The notes: generated from the letters alone by a model not told the origin. DNA of 64,000 nt from CAZEDM01 sp964511075 (GCA_964511075.1 CAZEDM010000003.1:124001-188000), one strand, 5' to 3'; counted from the first letter of the stretch, positions 7,405-16,425 are shown. A program made the numbers and translations.

Positions 7405-8772
7405 CTACTGTTTATCTTCTTCTTTCACCCCGTATTCCTTCAGCTTATTTCTCAGGGTGCGTGAGGAAACCCCCAGGACTTCTGCGGCTTTGGTTTTGTT
7501 GCCGGCGTAGGCATCTAAGGTTTTAAGAATCAGGGATTTCTCCATGTCCGCGATGGCGCAGCCGACTTTCAAGCCGGAATCATCATATTCTGCCTTTTTT
7601 AAAAATAGCTCAGGAGGGAAATCCGCAGGTGCCAGGATTTTATTCTTAGTGGTTACCACTGCCCTTTCCATATAATTCTCCAGTTCCCTCACGTTGCCGG
7701 GCCAGTGGTAATCCAGAAAGAGCTGATAAACTTTCTCCGAGATACCCTGGACGCTCTTATTGTTCTCCTGATTATATTTCCGTAAAAAATGCTCTGCCAA
7801 AATGGGAATGTCCTCTTTTCTTTCCCTCATAGGCGAAAGATGAATGGGTATCACGTTCAGCCTGAAGAAAAGGTCCTCCCTGAAATTTCCCTTTTTGATC
7901 TCCGCTTCCAGGTTCTTGTTGGAGGTGGAGATTATCCTCACGTCCACCTGGATAGGATAGCCAGAGCCTACCCTTTCGAACTCCCTTTCCTGAAGAACCC
8001 TTAGAAGCTTAGCCTGCAGGCCCGGCGGTATCTCGCTTATCTCGTCCAGAAGGAGTGTCCCGCCGTCTGCCATCTCGAATCTGCCCCTGGTCTGTCTAAT
8101 GGCGCCGGTGAAGGCGCCTTTCTCGTGCCCGAAAAGCTCCGATTCAACCAGCCCTTCGGGCAAGGCTGCACAGTTGATCTTGATAAAAGGACCGTCTTTG
8201 CGGGGACTGTTATAGTGAATCGCCTTGGCGATCAGCTCCTTCCCTGTTCCGGATTCGCCTGCCAGGAAAATCGAGGAGCGGCTGTCCGCAATCATATCCA
8301 CCATCTCGAATATCTTCTGCATCTGCGGCGATTTTCCTATGATGTTCTGGAACCTGTATTTCCCTGCCACCTCGGTCTTCAGCATGCGGTTCTCGATCTG
8401 CAGCTTCTTGTACTCGAAAGCTCTTTTGACCACCAGCTCTATCTCGTCCGGGGAGAAACCCTTCATAATGTAGTCGAAGGCTCCCAGTTTCATAGCCTCC
8501 ACCGCATTCTCCACCGTGCCGTAGGCGGTAATCATGACCACCTTGGTATCTGGGCAGCTTTCCTTTACAGCCTTCAAAAGCTCCATACCTCCCAGTTTGG
8601 GCATCCTTATATCCGAGATTATGACGTCGTATTCCTTCATCTTTATCCTGCCCAGAGCCTCGTCCCCGTTGGAGGCTAAATCGACCATATAGTCCAATCT
8701 GGTGAGGGTTTCCTTGAGGAAATCCTTCATTATGTTCTCGTCATCCACTACCAGGATTCTTTTCTCCAGCAA
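7405..8772 (-). CDS. Sigma-54-dependent response regulator, FlrC/NtrC type
   Basis: 455 aa transcription activator. Domains in order: receiver (about 4-118, phospho-acceptor Asp54 in ISDIRMP), sigma-54 AAA+ domain (about 143-370, Walker A GESGTGKE, sigma-54 contact loop GAFTGA, Walker B LLLDEI) and a Fis-type helix-turn-helix (NKTKAAEVLGVSSRTLRNKL). In the receiver the conserved Lys104 is followed by Gly instead of the usual Pro (YIMKGF). The partner kinase gene lies 65 bp upstream, separated by a dispersed palindrome. The kinase resembles FlrB/FleS and a sigma-54 promoter stands before fliF in this window, so I infer a role in flagellar gene control; general NtrC-type function is the safe statement. 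Confidence 0.92.
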   Translation of the reverse strand: MLEKRILVVDDENIMKDFLKETLTRLDYMVDLASNGDEALGRIKMKEYDVIISDIRMPKLGGMELLKAVKESCPDTKVVMITAYGTVENAVEAMKLGAFDYIMKGFSPDEIELVVKRAFEYKKLQIENRMLKTEVAGKYRFQNIIGKSPQMQKIFEMVDMIADSRSSIFLAGESGTGKELIAKAIHYNSPRKDGPFIKINCAALPEGLVESELFGHEKGAFTGAIRQTRGRFEMADGGTLLLDEISEIPPGLQAKLLRVLQEREFERVGSGYPIQVDVRIISTSNKNLEAEIKKGNFREDLFFRLNVIPIHLSPMRERKEDIPILAEHFLRKYNQENNKSVQGISEKVYQLFLDYHWPGNVRELENYMERAVVTTKNKILAPADFPPELFLKKAEYDDSGLKVGCAIADMEKSLILKTLDAYAGNKTKAAEVLGVSSRTLRNKLKEYGVKEEDKQ

Positions 8773-8805
8773 ATTTATCCTCTCCTCATTTTTCAGGTAA
8801 TCAAA

Positions 8806-8829
8806 GCAAGGCTAAAAGCCTTGCCCTAC
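8806..8829. repeat. GCAAGGCT palindrome between kinase and regulator genes
   Basis: GCAAGGCT-aaa-AGCCTTGC followed by CCTAC, a close copy of the elements at 7347, 31083 and 62197. It sits in the 65-bp gap between two genes that should share a transcript. Confidence 0.85.
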
Positions 8830-8837
8830 TTTTAGGC

Positions 8838-10115
8838 TTATACGTTTTTGGGCAAAAGGATGGTAATAGTAGTTCCTCTTCCCACTTCACTCTCTATGGA
8901 GATCTCCCCTTTGTGTGCTTGAACGATCTTCTTCACCGTGGAAAGTCCCAGGCCGGTCCCTTTTTCCTTGGTGGTGAAAAACGGCGTAAAAAGCTTTCTT
9001 TTAACCTCCTCGTTCATGCCTATTCCGTTATCTTTTATTTTCAGGCTTACCTTTTGTCCGGCTGAGGGAATCGTTATCCCGGCAACTTCATCCTCAGGTC
9101 CTAATCCGGCAAGAATCTGGATCGAGCCCCCGTCCGGCATGGCCTGAGAAGCGTTATGCAAGAGGTTCAAAACCACCTGCTTGAATTTCTCGCTGTCCAG
9201 GGTGCAGTCGAATTCCTCATTACCATACAGGCGCTCTATCTTGATATTCTTGTCCCCCCTGGAGAGGTCCATCTCGAATAATCCTACGACCTCATCCAGG
9301 AATCTGAAGAAATCGGTGGTTCTCAAATTGAGTTTCAGGCTTCGGGTATAATCCAGAAGGTTCATCACTATACGGTTGAGAATCTCCACCCCCTCGATGA
9401 TCTTATTGACGTAATTCTTCCGAGGGTCGGAATCCTCGATGTCCCGGTAAAGCAGGTCGGCAAAGCCGGAGATGCCTCCCAAAGGATTTTTCACCTCGTG
9501 GGCTACCGTGGCTGCCATCTCACCTAAGGCGGCTAAAGTCCTGACCCTTGCTATCTCCTCTTCCAGTTTTTTTATGTTGGAGAGATCGAAGAAGACTTCC
9601 ACCGCACCCAAAAGGTTGTTCTCACCGTCCTGCAGAAGAGTGGTCGAATAGCCTAGAGGGATTTTGCTTCTGGACTTGGTCAAAATCTCCTTTTCCTCGT
9701 TCAGTTGAGAAATGCCGGACCTCAGGGTATGAACCGGCGTTCCCCTGATGTCGATTTCTTTGCCCATCACCTCCGAGTAGGGTTTATTCAAAACCTCTTC
9801 CGCTTTGTAACCGGTGATCTCCTCTGCGGCACGGTTGAAAAGGGTTATCCTCTCCTCCAGGTTCACCACCAGCACCCCGGAGGTCAGGCTCTCCAATATA
9901 TTGTTGAGATAGTTGGTCAGCTTCTCCTTCTCGACCAGGCTCTCCCTGAGCCTGAGGTTGGTGCGCTCCAGCTCCAGGTTCAGATTCTCGAATTTCTGCT
10001 CCAGATCCTTATAAGCCTGGTGAAGCTTCTGGATGGTTTTGTTGAAAGAGGAATAGGAATCGGCAAAGGCACCCAGCTCTTCTGGAGTGATTTTCCCTTT
10101 TTTCTCTTTTGCCAT
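8838..10115 (-). CDS. Cytoplasmic PAS sensor histidine kinase, FlrB/FleS-like
   Basis: 425 aa without membrane helices. Seen: an N-terminal coiled coil (about 15-75, SYSSFNKTIQKLHQAYKDLE), a PAS domain (about 75-190, GVLVVNLEERITLFNRAAEEITG), the H-box with His206 (VAHEVKNPLGG), and an HATPase with N-box LLHNASQAMP, G1 DNGIGM and G2 GTGLGLS. The N-terminal pattern ahead of NILESLTSGVLVV closely recalls FlrB/FleS kinases of flagellar cascades, which are also soluble. It should phosphorylate the regulator encoded just downstream. The signal is unknown. A gene for a 54-aa zinc-ribbon protein with its own terminator lies upstream. Confidence 0.9.
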   Translation of the reverse strand: MAKEKKGKITPEELGAFADSYSSFNKTIQKLHQAYKDLEQKFENLNLELERTNLRLRESLVEKEKLTNYLNNILESLTSGVLVVNLEERITLFNRAAEEITGYKAEEVLNKPYSEVMGKEIDIRGTPVHTLRSGISQLNEEKEILTKSRSKIPLGYSTTLLQDGENNLLGAVEVFFDLSNIKKLEEEIARVRTLAALGEMAATVAHEVKNPLGGISGFADLLYRDIEDSDPRKNYVNKIIEGVEILNRIVMNLLDYTRSLKLNLRTTDFFRFLDEVVGLFEMDLSRGDKNIKIERLYGNEEFDCTLDSEKFKQVVLNLLHNASQAMPDGGSIQILAGLGPEDEVAGITIPSAGQKVSLKIKDNGIGMNEEVKRKLFTPFFTTKEKGTGLGLSTVKKIVQAHKGEISIESEVGRGTTITILLPKNV

Positions 10116-10222
10116 CTAATTTCTCCAGAATGTAATTTTTCTTTAATATAAATATATTAGGGAAGATTGCAATAAAAATTTTGGCAAAAAAAGTTCATCT
10201 GAATCTGGATGAAACAGTCCAA

Positions 10223-10254
10223 TAAAAAAAGGCCAGGCAAAGAAGCCTGACCTT
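10223..10254 (-). terminator. Rho-independent terminator of the 54-aa zinc-ribbon gene
   Basis: Stem AGGTCAGGC / GCCTGGCCT (one G-U type mismatch) around a 6-nt loop, followed on the minus strand by a run of seven T. It separates the small gene from the kinase gene. Confidence 0.8.
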
Positions 10255-10296
10255 TTCTGTTGGTGGCATAGGAATTATGGCACTTCCCTTAAGCCA

Positions 10297-10461
10297 TCAT
10301 TTTTGACATCTTCCTTCTTTCTCTTTAGCTTTGCACTCATTGCAAAGATCCGTCGATGGCCTGTCGTATTTAGTTGCCACATCTGAGCCTGTAGGATAGT
10401 TTGAGCAGTTTTTACACCAGTGCCAGGTATCGCTACCTCTTCGTCTCTTGTAAACTGCCAT
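10297..10461 (-). CDS. 54-aa zinc-ribbon-like small protein
   Basis: A short gene read directly from the sequence; it begins MAVYKRRRGSDTWHWCKNCS and ends KEKEGRCQK. Seen: a near-perfect ribosome-binding site AAAGGAGGT five bases before ATG 10459-10461, and cysteines at 16, 19, 40, 43 and 52, giving CKNC and CNEC knuckles that should hold one zinc. A Rho-independent terminator follows. The pattern SDTWHWCKNCSNYP plus LCNEC seems to recur as a small conserved protein in many environmental bacteria, but I do not know a function. A 70-aa reading of the same strand in another frame (10275-10487) is its shadow. Confidence 0.8.
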   Translation of the reverse strand: MAVYKRRRGSDTWHWCKNCSNYPTGSDVATKYDRPSTDLCNECKAKEKEGRCQK

Positions 10462-10520
10462 GTTGTACCTCCTTTGGCTTCTGTCAATATCCTGCCATCC
10501 CCTTCTTTCAGTACACCCTG

Positions 10521-13193
10521 TTATTTAAGCATAAGCATCTTCTTTGAATCGGAGAACTCTTTTGTCTCCAGCTTGTAGAAGTAAATTCCGCTTGAGACTG
10601 TCTCGCCTCTATCGTTTCTTCCATCCCAGACCACGTTCTTTCGCCCTGCTGTCTGGTGTTCGTTCACCAGGACTTTCACCTTCTGGCCCAGGATATTATA
10701 TACTTCAAGCCTGACATCTGTATCCTCCGGCAGGCTATAGAGGATAACCGTATTTGCGTTGAAGGGGTTGGGATAGTTGTTGAGAAGCGCATAAGTTTTG
10801 GGTATCTCTGCCGGTTTGCTTAAACTGATGTAATATCCTGTGGTCTGCAGAACGAAGTCTCTGACCATATCAGGTTGTATGTTGGAGGTCACGGGGAAGG
10901 ATAGCTCTATGGTTTGACCAGGCATCAGGGTAGCATATTCCTCATCTGTGTCAAGTAATTCTTTAAGCGTTTCTCTGCTTCCCAGGTAGACAGCAGAAAC
11001 AGGACGGCTCCAGACGCTTACTGGTTCCTCTGTGGACAGGATATAATATTTAAGCTCATCTGCGGAATAATAGCTATCCCAGGAGATTTTTACGTCGAAT
11101 TCTTCAGCCAGTTCAACATCTTCGACCTGTAGAATCGAGAATGATCTTTCCGGATAGAACCTAGGTGGCACCTCCCCTAACTTATGCCAGGTACCGTATA
11201 TATCCTGGATCTCCACGATTAGATTAGAGACTACTCCAGCTTTTTTCTGATTGGGGGGAGGACCGGGCCCAGGTGCCGCATCATAGAGTTGAATGGGTTG
11301 AGGATCAGATGAGCCTTCTGTCCCGGTCGTTCTTCTGCTGTAAGTCACTATCAGATATCCTGGTTCCTCTGAAACAAAATAGACCCCGTCTTTGCTTTTT
11401 ATCTCAGAGAGGTGGCTTTTGTCATTCTGGTCAATACAGGCAATGGGCGTTAGCTCCTTGTCATAGCCGAAGATCTTCCCCTGAGGAGTGACCGCGACTT
11501 TTATCTCTGGACTGTGGTCCACAGCCACAAGTTTGATCCGGTCCAGGTAGGACACCTCGTTCTCGAACTCTTTTATCTGCAGTCGATATTCATCCTCTGC
11601 TGGAAGCAGAGGTCTGGATAGCAGGTAATAATCAGTTATCGGCGTTCCGGGAGCAATTTCAGATGCGGTTAAAATGGTATTGTCCTCCTCGAATTCTGAT
11701 CCGTTCCAGACATAAACAAAGGGACATCCTGGTCCACCTCCACTCTGCTTGACCACGAAATATGCCGAATCCAGATCAATGCCGGTATTCGCATAAATCG
11801 TTAAATCGGAGTTCGCGTCCTTTAGCTTGGTACCATCCACGAGTATGTAAGTAACTTGACTATCCACGGTTGATCCTGCATCAACAATCGAGATAAACAC
11901 ATCTCGAACAATCGAAGAGATATCAATATTTTGAGGCGATCCCTCGTGGTTAGAAAATCTTCTATTTCCGGTTCCACCCATATCATACCATTTCCAGTCA
12001 TCTCCATAATAAGGTTCATAAGAATCATATTCGACGATGTCGGTGTCCCAGTTAGTGTTGTCGATTCTAAAAGTAGTAACGGTATCTTGGTCTTTAAGCT
12101 GTACCCAGAAGTTATTGGAAAGCCTGACCGGGAAATCAACATTATTAGTATTCTTGAAAGCAGATGTTCTTTTGAATTTCATGCCTGCTTCATAGTAAGT
12201 CGTTACAGTGGCGCTGTCTGGTGTAGTGATGATGCTGACCAGATCGGTATTGGGTCCATTGCAGACTTTAAGGGTGTCTGTTTTCCTTACAACCGTTGCC
12301 TCTGCGTAATTAGCATCCATGGTGTTGATTAATCGGATGTAGAAAAGCGTACCCTCATCTGGGGTGGCTAAGACCGAGTCGTCCGTATAGATAAGGATGG
12401 TGGCAGGATCCGATTCTTCACTGTTAACGGCAGATAGAGTTACCCAGCTACCCAAGGCAGGTCCCTTTTGCACATCCAGATAATCCAGATCATCCTTTGG
12501 ATATTCCCAGGTGCAGGCAAAGCCTTCATCTGCCTGGGACTCGCTTTGGAACATCACAGGTACTATAAGGGTATCGTTAATTATGGAGGAATCACCTTCA
12601 GGTGACATGCTGTGAGTTCCTTTCAGAGCGATATATGAATTAAAGATATAACCGGGATAAGGCAGGTACAAGTTACCTTGGGTACCAAAATGGGTGCTGT
12701 CACACTCTTTGACAAAGAAGACCGGGGTTGAGGAGAAACATTTAGTCCGAAAATTCAGCACCGCTAACTCATCACTATAGATTCGCTCATCAAAACCGGT
12801 CAGAAGGAATCGAACCGTTCCGTTAACATTGTCCAAAGTTACCGTCTCAGTATCGCTTCCCGGATGATTCTGAAGCCAGGGACTGTAATCAACACTATCC
12901 AATTCCATGTCACCGGGTAACCAGTGAATAGTCGTCTCGAATCTCTGGACAGAATCAGGCCAACTGCTGAGGCACACAAAGATAGTGCAGGGAGCTATAC
13001 CTCCTTTCTCTACTGTGAGGGATTTTAGCCAGTATACCACCAGAGGACCTTGATCACTCAGCGTATCGCACGTGGCCAGAGGGTCTGCCAGAGCATCCCC
13101 TCTTATCAGCACTACCGAAAACAAAAGGAATAAAAAGAGAGTTGCCATCCAATAGCTTTTTTTACCTTTATCTTTCAAATCCCAAGAGCTCAT
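10521..13193 (-). CDS. Large secreted protein with Por-type C-terminal sorting domain
   Basis: 890 aa. Seen: N-terminal signal peptide (hydrophobic core about 17-32), a cohesin-like beta-sandwich region at about 45-190 (VEKGGIAPCTIFVCLSSWPDS, then VRFLLTGF), two further beta-rich regions, and a conserved-looking segment GCPFVYVWNGSEFEEDNTIL. The last 85 residues hold LLNNYPNPFNANTVILYSLP, VYNILGQKVKVL and GIYFYKLETKEFSDSKKMLMLK, which is the type-A/FlgD-like sorting domain recognised by type IX secretion in the FCB group. It is therefore probably exported and anchored on the cell surface. No enzymatic motif is visible. AAGGAAGG stands before the ATG. Confidence 0.85.
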   Translation of the reverse strand: MSSWDLKDKGKKSYWMATLFLFLLFSVVLIRGDALADPLATCDTLSDQGPLVVYWLKSLTVEKGGIAPCTIFVCLSSWPDSVQRFETTIHWLPGDMELDSVDYSPWLQNHPGSDTETVTLDNVNGTVRFLLTGFDERIYSDELAVLNFRTKCFSSTPVFFVKECDSTHFGTQGNLYLPYPGYIFNSYIALKGTHSMSPEGDSSIINDTLIVPVMFQSESQADEGFACTWEYPKDDLDYLDVQKGPALGSWVTLSAVNSEESDPATILIYTDDSVLATPDEGTLFYIRLINTMDANYAEATVVRKTDTLKVCNGPNTDLVSIITTPDSATVTTYYEAGMKFKRTSAFKNTNNVDFPVRLSNNFWVQLKDQDTVTTFRIDNTNWDTDIVEYDSYEPYYGDDWKWYDMGGTGNRRFSNHEGSPQNIDISSIVRDVFISIVDAGSTVDSQVTYILVDGTKLKDANSDLTIYANTGIDLDSAYFVVKQSGGGPGCPFVYVWNGSEFEEDNTILTASEIAPGTPITDYYLLSRPLLPAEDEYRLQIKEFENEVSYLDRIKLVAVDHSPEIKVAVTPQGKIFGYDKELTPIACIDQNDKSHLSEIKSKDGVYFVSEEPGYLIVTYSRRTTGTEGSSDPQPIQLYDAAPGPGPPPNQKKAGVVSNLIVEIQDIYGTWHKLGEVPPRFYPERSFSILQVEDVELAEEFDVKISWDSYYSADELKYYILSTEEPVSVWSRPVSAVYLGSRETLKELLDTDEEYATLMPGQTIELSFPVTSNIQPDMVRDFVLQTTGYYISLSKPAEIPKTYALLNNYPNPFNANTVILYSLPEDTDVRLEVYNILGQKVKVLVNEHQTAGRKNVVWDGRNDRGETVSSGIYFYKLETKEFSDSKKMLMLK

Positions 13194-13604
13194 AAAAACC
13201 TTCCTTTTTTAGAATTAGTGGTTTAATTTTTTTGCGTAATAGATAGTTAGTCCCTATTATGGGAGGCGGGCGTGGATAGATAGTCTGATAAACTAAGAAA
13301 AAAATTCCCTGTCTAATCCGGAGAAATAAGAAACTTGGCATCCTTGCTCCCCCAAAATCCCCTTGACAAATTGACGCGTCCCTCCATATTTCTTATGGAT
13401 GGGAATACTGATTTAAATTTAAATCAGGGAAGTATTGTTCCTATTATTTTAAATAAGAAATCTTATATTTTACTTGACATAACATTAATTGGTTTTGTAT
13501 CTTTTGTCAAGAACTTTTTTAAAAAATATGTAAAAAATTTTTTATTGGTTTTTTCATCCTTTCTTTAGGGAAATGAAGAGAGTAGTTTAAAGAGGAGGCT
13601 AAGG
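13194..13604. other. AT-rich divergent intergenic region
   Basis: About 410 bp between two divergent genes for secreted proteins. It holds TTGACA hexamers at 13363-13368 and 13474-13479, neither with a good -10. A 77-aa open frame at 13335-13568 has no ribosome-binding site and looks random. No RNA gene is seen. Confidence 0.55.
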
Positions 13605-15146
13605 ATGAGAGGGAGATGTCTCTACAATAGACTCAAATTTGGATTTCCTTGGGTTACTATAACTTACTTCATTTTGTTTTTTCTCCCTGGCTCGATCCAC
13701 TCTATAACTGTTCACGATTTCAGGGTAAATGTGGATAGCTCAATAGGGATAGACCAGTATTATACAGATATAGCTTTCGATTCTTCAGGCAATTTTGTGA
13801 TAGTCTACAGCGATAGAGGAATTAACCACGACTTCCGTAAGATATTTTTCCAGCGATACGATTCTCTGGCTAATCGGCTGGGTGATCCAGTATTAGTCTC
13901 AGATACCTCCATATTTTACAATGACGAACCAGGCATCGCTATGCATCCCTCCGGTAGTTTTGTTATAGTCTGGACATCCCTCCAAGTTGAACCTGAATTT
14001 TTCTGTGATATATATGTGAGAATGTACGATGCTTCGGGGAATCCTCTGGGAGAAGCTCAGGAAGTAGATGTAGATAAACGTGATAGCCTTCGTTATGCTG
14101 ATTTCAGTCCGGAGATAGCCATGGACAGGGATGGTAATTTTGTAGTGGTCTGGGGAAGTCAGGAGCCACATAAAGGGGTAATGGCCTTTGGTCAGCTTTT
14201 TAATTCATTTGGTGAGAGGGTAGGGAACAATTTCTTTATATCAGATCCTGAAGCCTGTGATTATGACATAAGTCAGCAGGGTGATTTCCCCAGAGTTGCT
14301 TATAATTCCCAGGACTACTTTTTCATTTGCTGGAAGGGAGTATTTCGTGAGCGAGCAGATAGCCCGAACTGGCCTATGGGACGGGTATACAATTCTTCAG
14401 GGGAACCAGTTACCAAGGTTTTCCTGCTTTTTCCTCCTGAATCAGAGTGGGATTACGGCAATCATGCGGCTGTGGCTTCCAACAGCCAGAACGATTTCGT
14501 GGTTGCCTTTTCATTTAACGATACCCTGTGGACTTATCCTAACAATGCAGTAGGGGTTTGCACATATGATACTTTGGGTAACCCATTAACGAATATCCAG
14601 ATTGTGAATGATGTTATCGATCTGGGAGATATATGGTGGATGACAAGAGTAGCAGTGGATGATTCAGATGGTTATGTGGTTTTATGGTCAGATTCCCGTG
14701 AAGGCAGGAATTTATGGGCACAGAGGTTTGGCTCTGATAATAAGCCGATCGGACAAAACTATCGTATAAATATTCCTCCAAACTCTCTGGCATCTCCAAG
14801 TGGATCGGGCTGGAATAGATTTATGTGGTGTCTGGATATCTACAGAAATACCGTAGGATTTGCCTGGGTGGACTTTCGCAATTACACAACTTATGAGGAA
14901 GACATTTACGCTAAGCTTTTAGATCTAGATAAAATTGGATTCTACTATCGGGGGGATATGGTTTTAGATGGAATTATTGACACAGGGGATGTGGTTTATC
15001 TAATTAATTACCTTTTCAAAAATGGTTGGGGTATTCTGCCGCAGGAAACCGGGGATGCTAATGCGGATGGGAATGTAAGTATAAGCGATGTGATCTACCT
15101 GATAAATTATCTTTTCAAAGGGGGACCTGAGCCACCGGAATGGTAA
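13605..15146 (+). CDS. Secreted beta-propeller-like protein with dockerin-like C-terminus
   Basis: 513 aa. Seen: signal peptide (hydrophobic core about 18-32), then repeated blades of the form DSSGNFVIVYSD, HPSGSFVIVWTS, DRDGNFVVVWGS, NSQNDFVVAFS and DSDGYVVLWSDSR. The C-terminal 65 residues are two dockerin-like repeats: GDMVLDGIIDTGDVVYLINYL and GDANADGNVSISDVIYLINY, with the Asp/Asn calcium-loop spacing. Such double repeats are common at the ends of exported proteins in Zixibacteria-like genomes and may serve surface attachment. GAGGAGG precedes ATG 13605. Function unknown; a structural or adhesive role is my guess. Confidence 0.82.
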   Translation: MRGRCLYNRLKFGFPWVTITYFILFFLPGSIHSITVHDFRVNVDSSIGIDQYYTDIAFDSSGNFVIVYSDRGINHDFRKIFFQRYDSLANRLGDPVLVSDTSIFYNDEPGIAMHPSGSFVIVWTSLQVEPEFFCDIYVRMYDASGNPLGEAQEVDVDKRDSLRYADFSPEIAMDRDGNFVVVWGSQEPHKGVMAFGQLFNSFGERVGNNFFISDPEACDYDISQQGDFPRVAYNSQDYFFICWKGVFRERADSPNWPMGRVYNSSGEPVTKVFLLFPPESEWDYGNHAAVASNSQNDFVVAFSFNDTLWTYPNNAVGVCTYDTLGNPLTNIQIVNDVIDLGDIWWMTRVAVDDSDGYVVLWSDSREGRNLWAQRFGSDNKPIGQNYRINIPPNSLASPSGSGWNRFMWCLDIYRNTVGFAWVDFRNYTTYEEDIYAKLLDLDKIGFYYRGDMVLDGIIDTGDVVYLINYLFKNGWGILPQETGDANADGNVSISDVIYLINYLFKGGPEPPEW

Positions 15147-15250
15147 AATTATAATTTTTTTGCGGAAACAATCCGAATTGAGATAGCTTAAAGAAATCTC
15201 CTGCAAAACCAAATCGTCGAAAAATTTCAAGTGGGTTTCAAGACAAAAGT

Positions 15251-15577
15251 CTAAGCTAAATTCTTTACCAATTCTTCCAACTCTTTTTCTTTACTCTGTA
15301 AAAGACCGGTTTTCTCTTCCAGTCTCCGGTGCAGGGATTTAAGCTGTTTTAATAACTCGTGATCTGCCCTCTGTGAATCGGAAGGGTTAAAGCCCGAAAG
15401 TGCCCCGCTCATTTTCTGAATCATCTGCAGGCTTTTGAGCCTTTCGTCCAGAAGCGAGTTTATGGCTTCCTCGTCCTGGGTGGATTTGAGGGAGTGGATA
15501 AGCTTATCGGTGAGATTTAACAACCTGTCGTATTCCCTTAAGAGCTTATAATAAAGAGGAAGAAGATTAAAACTCAT
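15251..15577 (-). CDS. Small coiled-coil protein, possible FlgN/FliT-like chaperone
   Basis: 108 aa if started at the ATG that gives MSFNLLPLYYKLLREYDRLL; a longer reading from 15619 would need an ATT start. The protein is almost all helix: LLNLTDKLIHSLKSTQDEEA, LLDERLKSLQMIQKM, then a C-terminal coil RLEEKTGLLQSKEKELEELV. The arrangement of a helical repeat followed by a LLDERLKSL element resembles small flagellar export chaperones (FlgN/FliT), but this is only a likeness. It directly follows the response regulator gene (about 50 bp). No clear Shine-Dalgarno sequence supports either start. Confidence 0.55.
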   Translation of the reverse strand: MSFNLLPLYYKLLREYDRLLNLTDKLIHSLKSTQDEEAINSLLDERLKSLQMIQKMSGALSGFNPSDSQRADHELLKQLKSLHRRLEEKTGLLQSKEKELEELVKNLA

Positions 15578-15628
15578 ATTTTGTGGTTTTGTGATTCTTA
15601 CGCTATTTCGTGGAATCAAAGAAAAGTT

Positions 15629-16276
15629 TTAAAGCCTTTCCAAAAGCTCCCCTTTTTTCGACTCGAACTCTCTTTCGCTGATCAGCCCTTTTTCCTTCAG
15701 CTCTCCTAATTTTTTGATCTGCTCCAGGACCGCGGAATCCAAAGGCTTCTGCTCCCTGGCGTAGAGCGCTCCGCCTGCCACAGGGGTGATACCCTGCCCG
15801 GGATTGAATTTATGGTCACCGGGGTTGCTTCCCCCCTTTTGATATTTCCTCAGCTCGTCCTCGAAATACTTGATCCTTTCCTTCAGCTCGTCTATCTCGT
15901 ATTTCAGCTTGTGCTCTTTAAGCACCCTGTCGATGGATGCCCGCAGCTCGTTCAGCTTGAAGGGCTTGATCACATAATCGCAGGCGCCGCTTCTCAAGGC
16001 GTCGACCGCACTTTCGATGGTGGGATAACCGGTCATGATTATGGGAAGTATCTGGGGGTTTATCTTCTTCAGCTCTTTTAAGGTCTGGATTCCGTCCATC
16101 CCCGGCATTTTCAAGTCTATCAGGGCTATCTGAGCGGGACTGGACCTGGCGATCTCCAGCGCCTTCTCACCGGATTCAGCTAACAGTACCTCGAATCCCT
16201 GTTTGCCCAAAAACTCCGACAGAAGCTCTCTGACAAAAAGCTCGTCATCTATTACTAAGATTTTGTCTTGGGGCAT
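15629..16276 (-). CDS. Response regulator with C-terminal SHOCT domain
   Basis: 215 aa. Seen: receiver domain at about 4-120 with acidic pocket DDE, phospho-acceptor Asp54 (LIDLKMPGMDG), Thr in MTGYPT and Lys in VIKPF. A coiled coil follows at about 125-155, then a Gly/Pro linker, and the last 30 residues LEQIKKLGELKEKGLISERE with FESKKGELL form a SHOCT short helical module. No DNA-binding or enzymatic output domain is present, so it probably acts through protein contacts or oligomerisation. The SHOCT fusion is uncommon for receivers. It precedes the small coiled-coil gene in the same direction. Confidence 0.85.
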   Translation of the reverse strand: MPQDKILVIDDELFVRELLSEFLGKQGFEVLLAESGEKALEIARSSPAQIALIDLKMPGMDGIQTLKELKKINPQILPIIMTGYPTIESAVDALRSGACDYVIKPFKLNELRASIDRVLKEHKLKYEIDELKERIKYFEDELRKYQKGGSNPGDHKFNPGQGITPVAGGALYAREQKPLDSAVLEQIKKLGELKEKGLISEREFESKKGELLERL

Positions 16277-16425
16277 CTTTTGTCTCCGGCTTAATTAATA
16301 ATTTAAAATCCACAACCTTAAAAGGCAAGTTTTTTTCCCTCAGGGCTCTCATTATTTTATCGGCGATTTGCCCCTTTTTCTTATCTTTTCGGAGATATAG
16401 AGGCGGGTTTAATTTTTCAATAATG

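Noticed and set aside
8125..8679. A 184-aa plus-strand open frame
   Set aside because: Antisense shadow of the FlrC-like regulator gene.
10275..10487. A 70-aa minus-strand open frame
   Set aside because: Shadow of the 54-aa zinc-ribbon gene, which has the ribosome site, the CxxC motifs and the terminator.
13335..13568. A 77-aa open frame in the gap between secreted-protein genes
   Set aside because: AT-rich chance frame with no ribosome site and no recognisable content.
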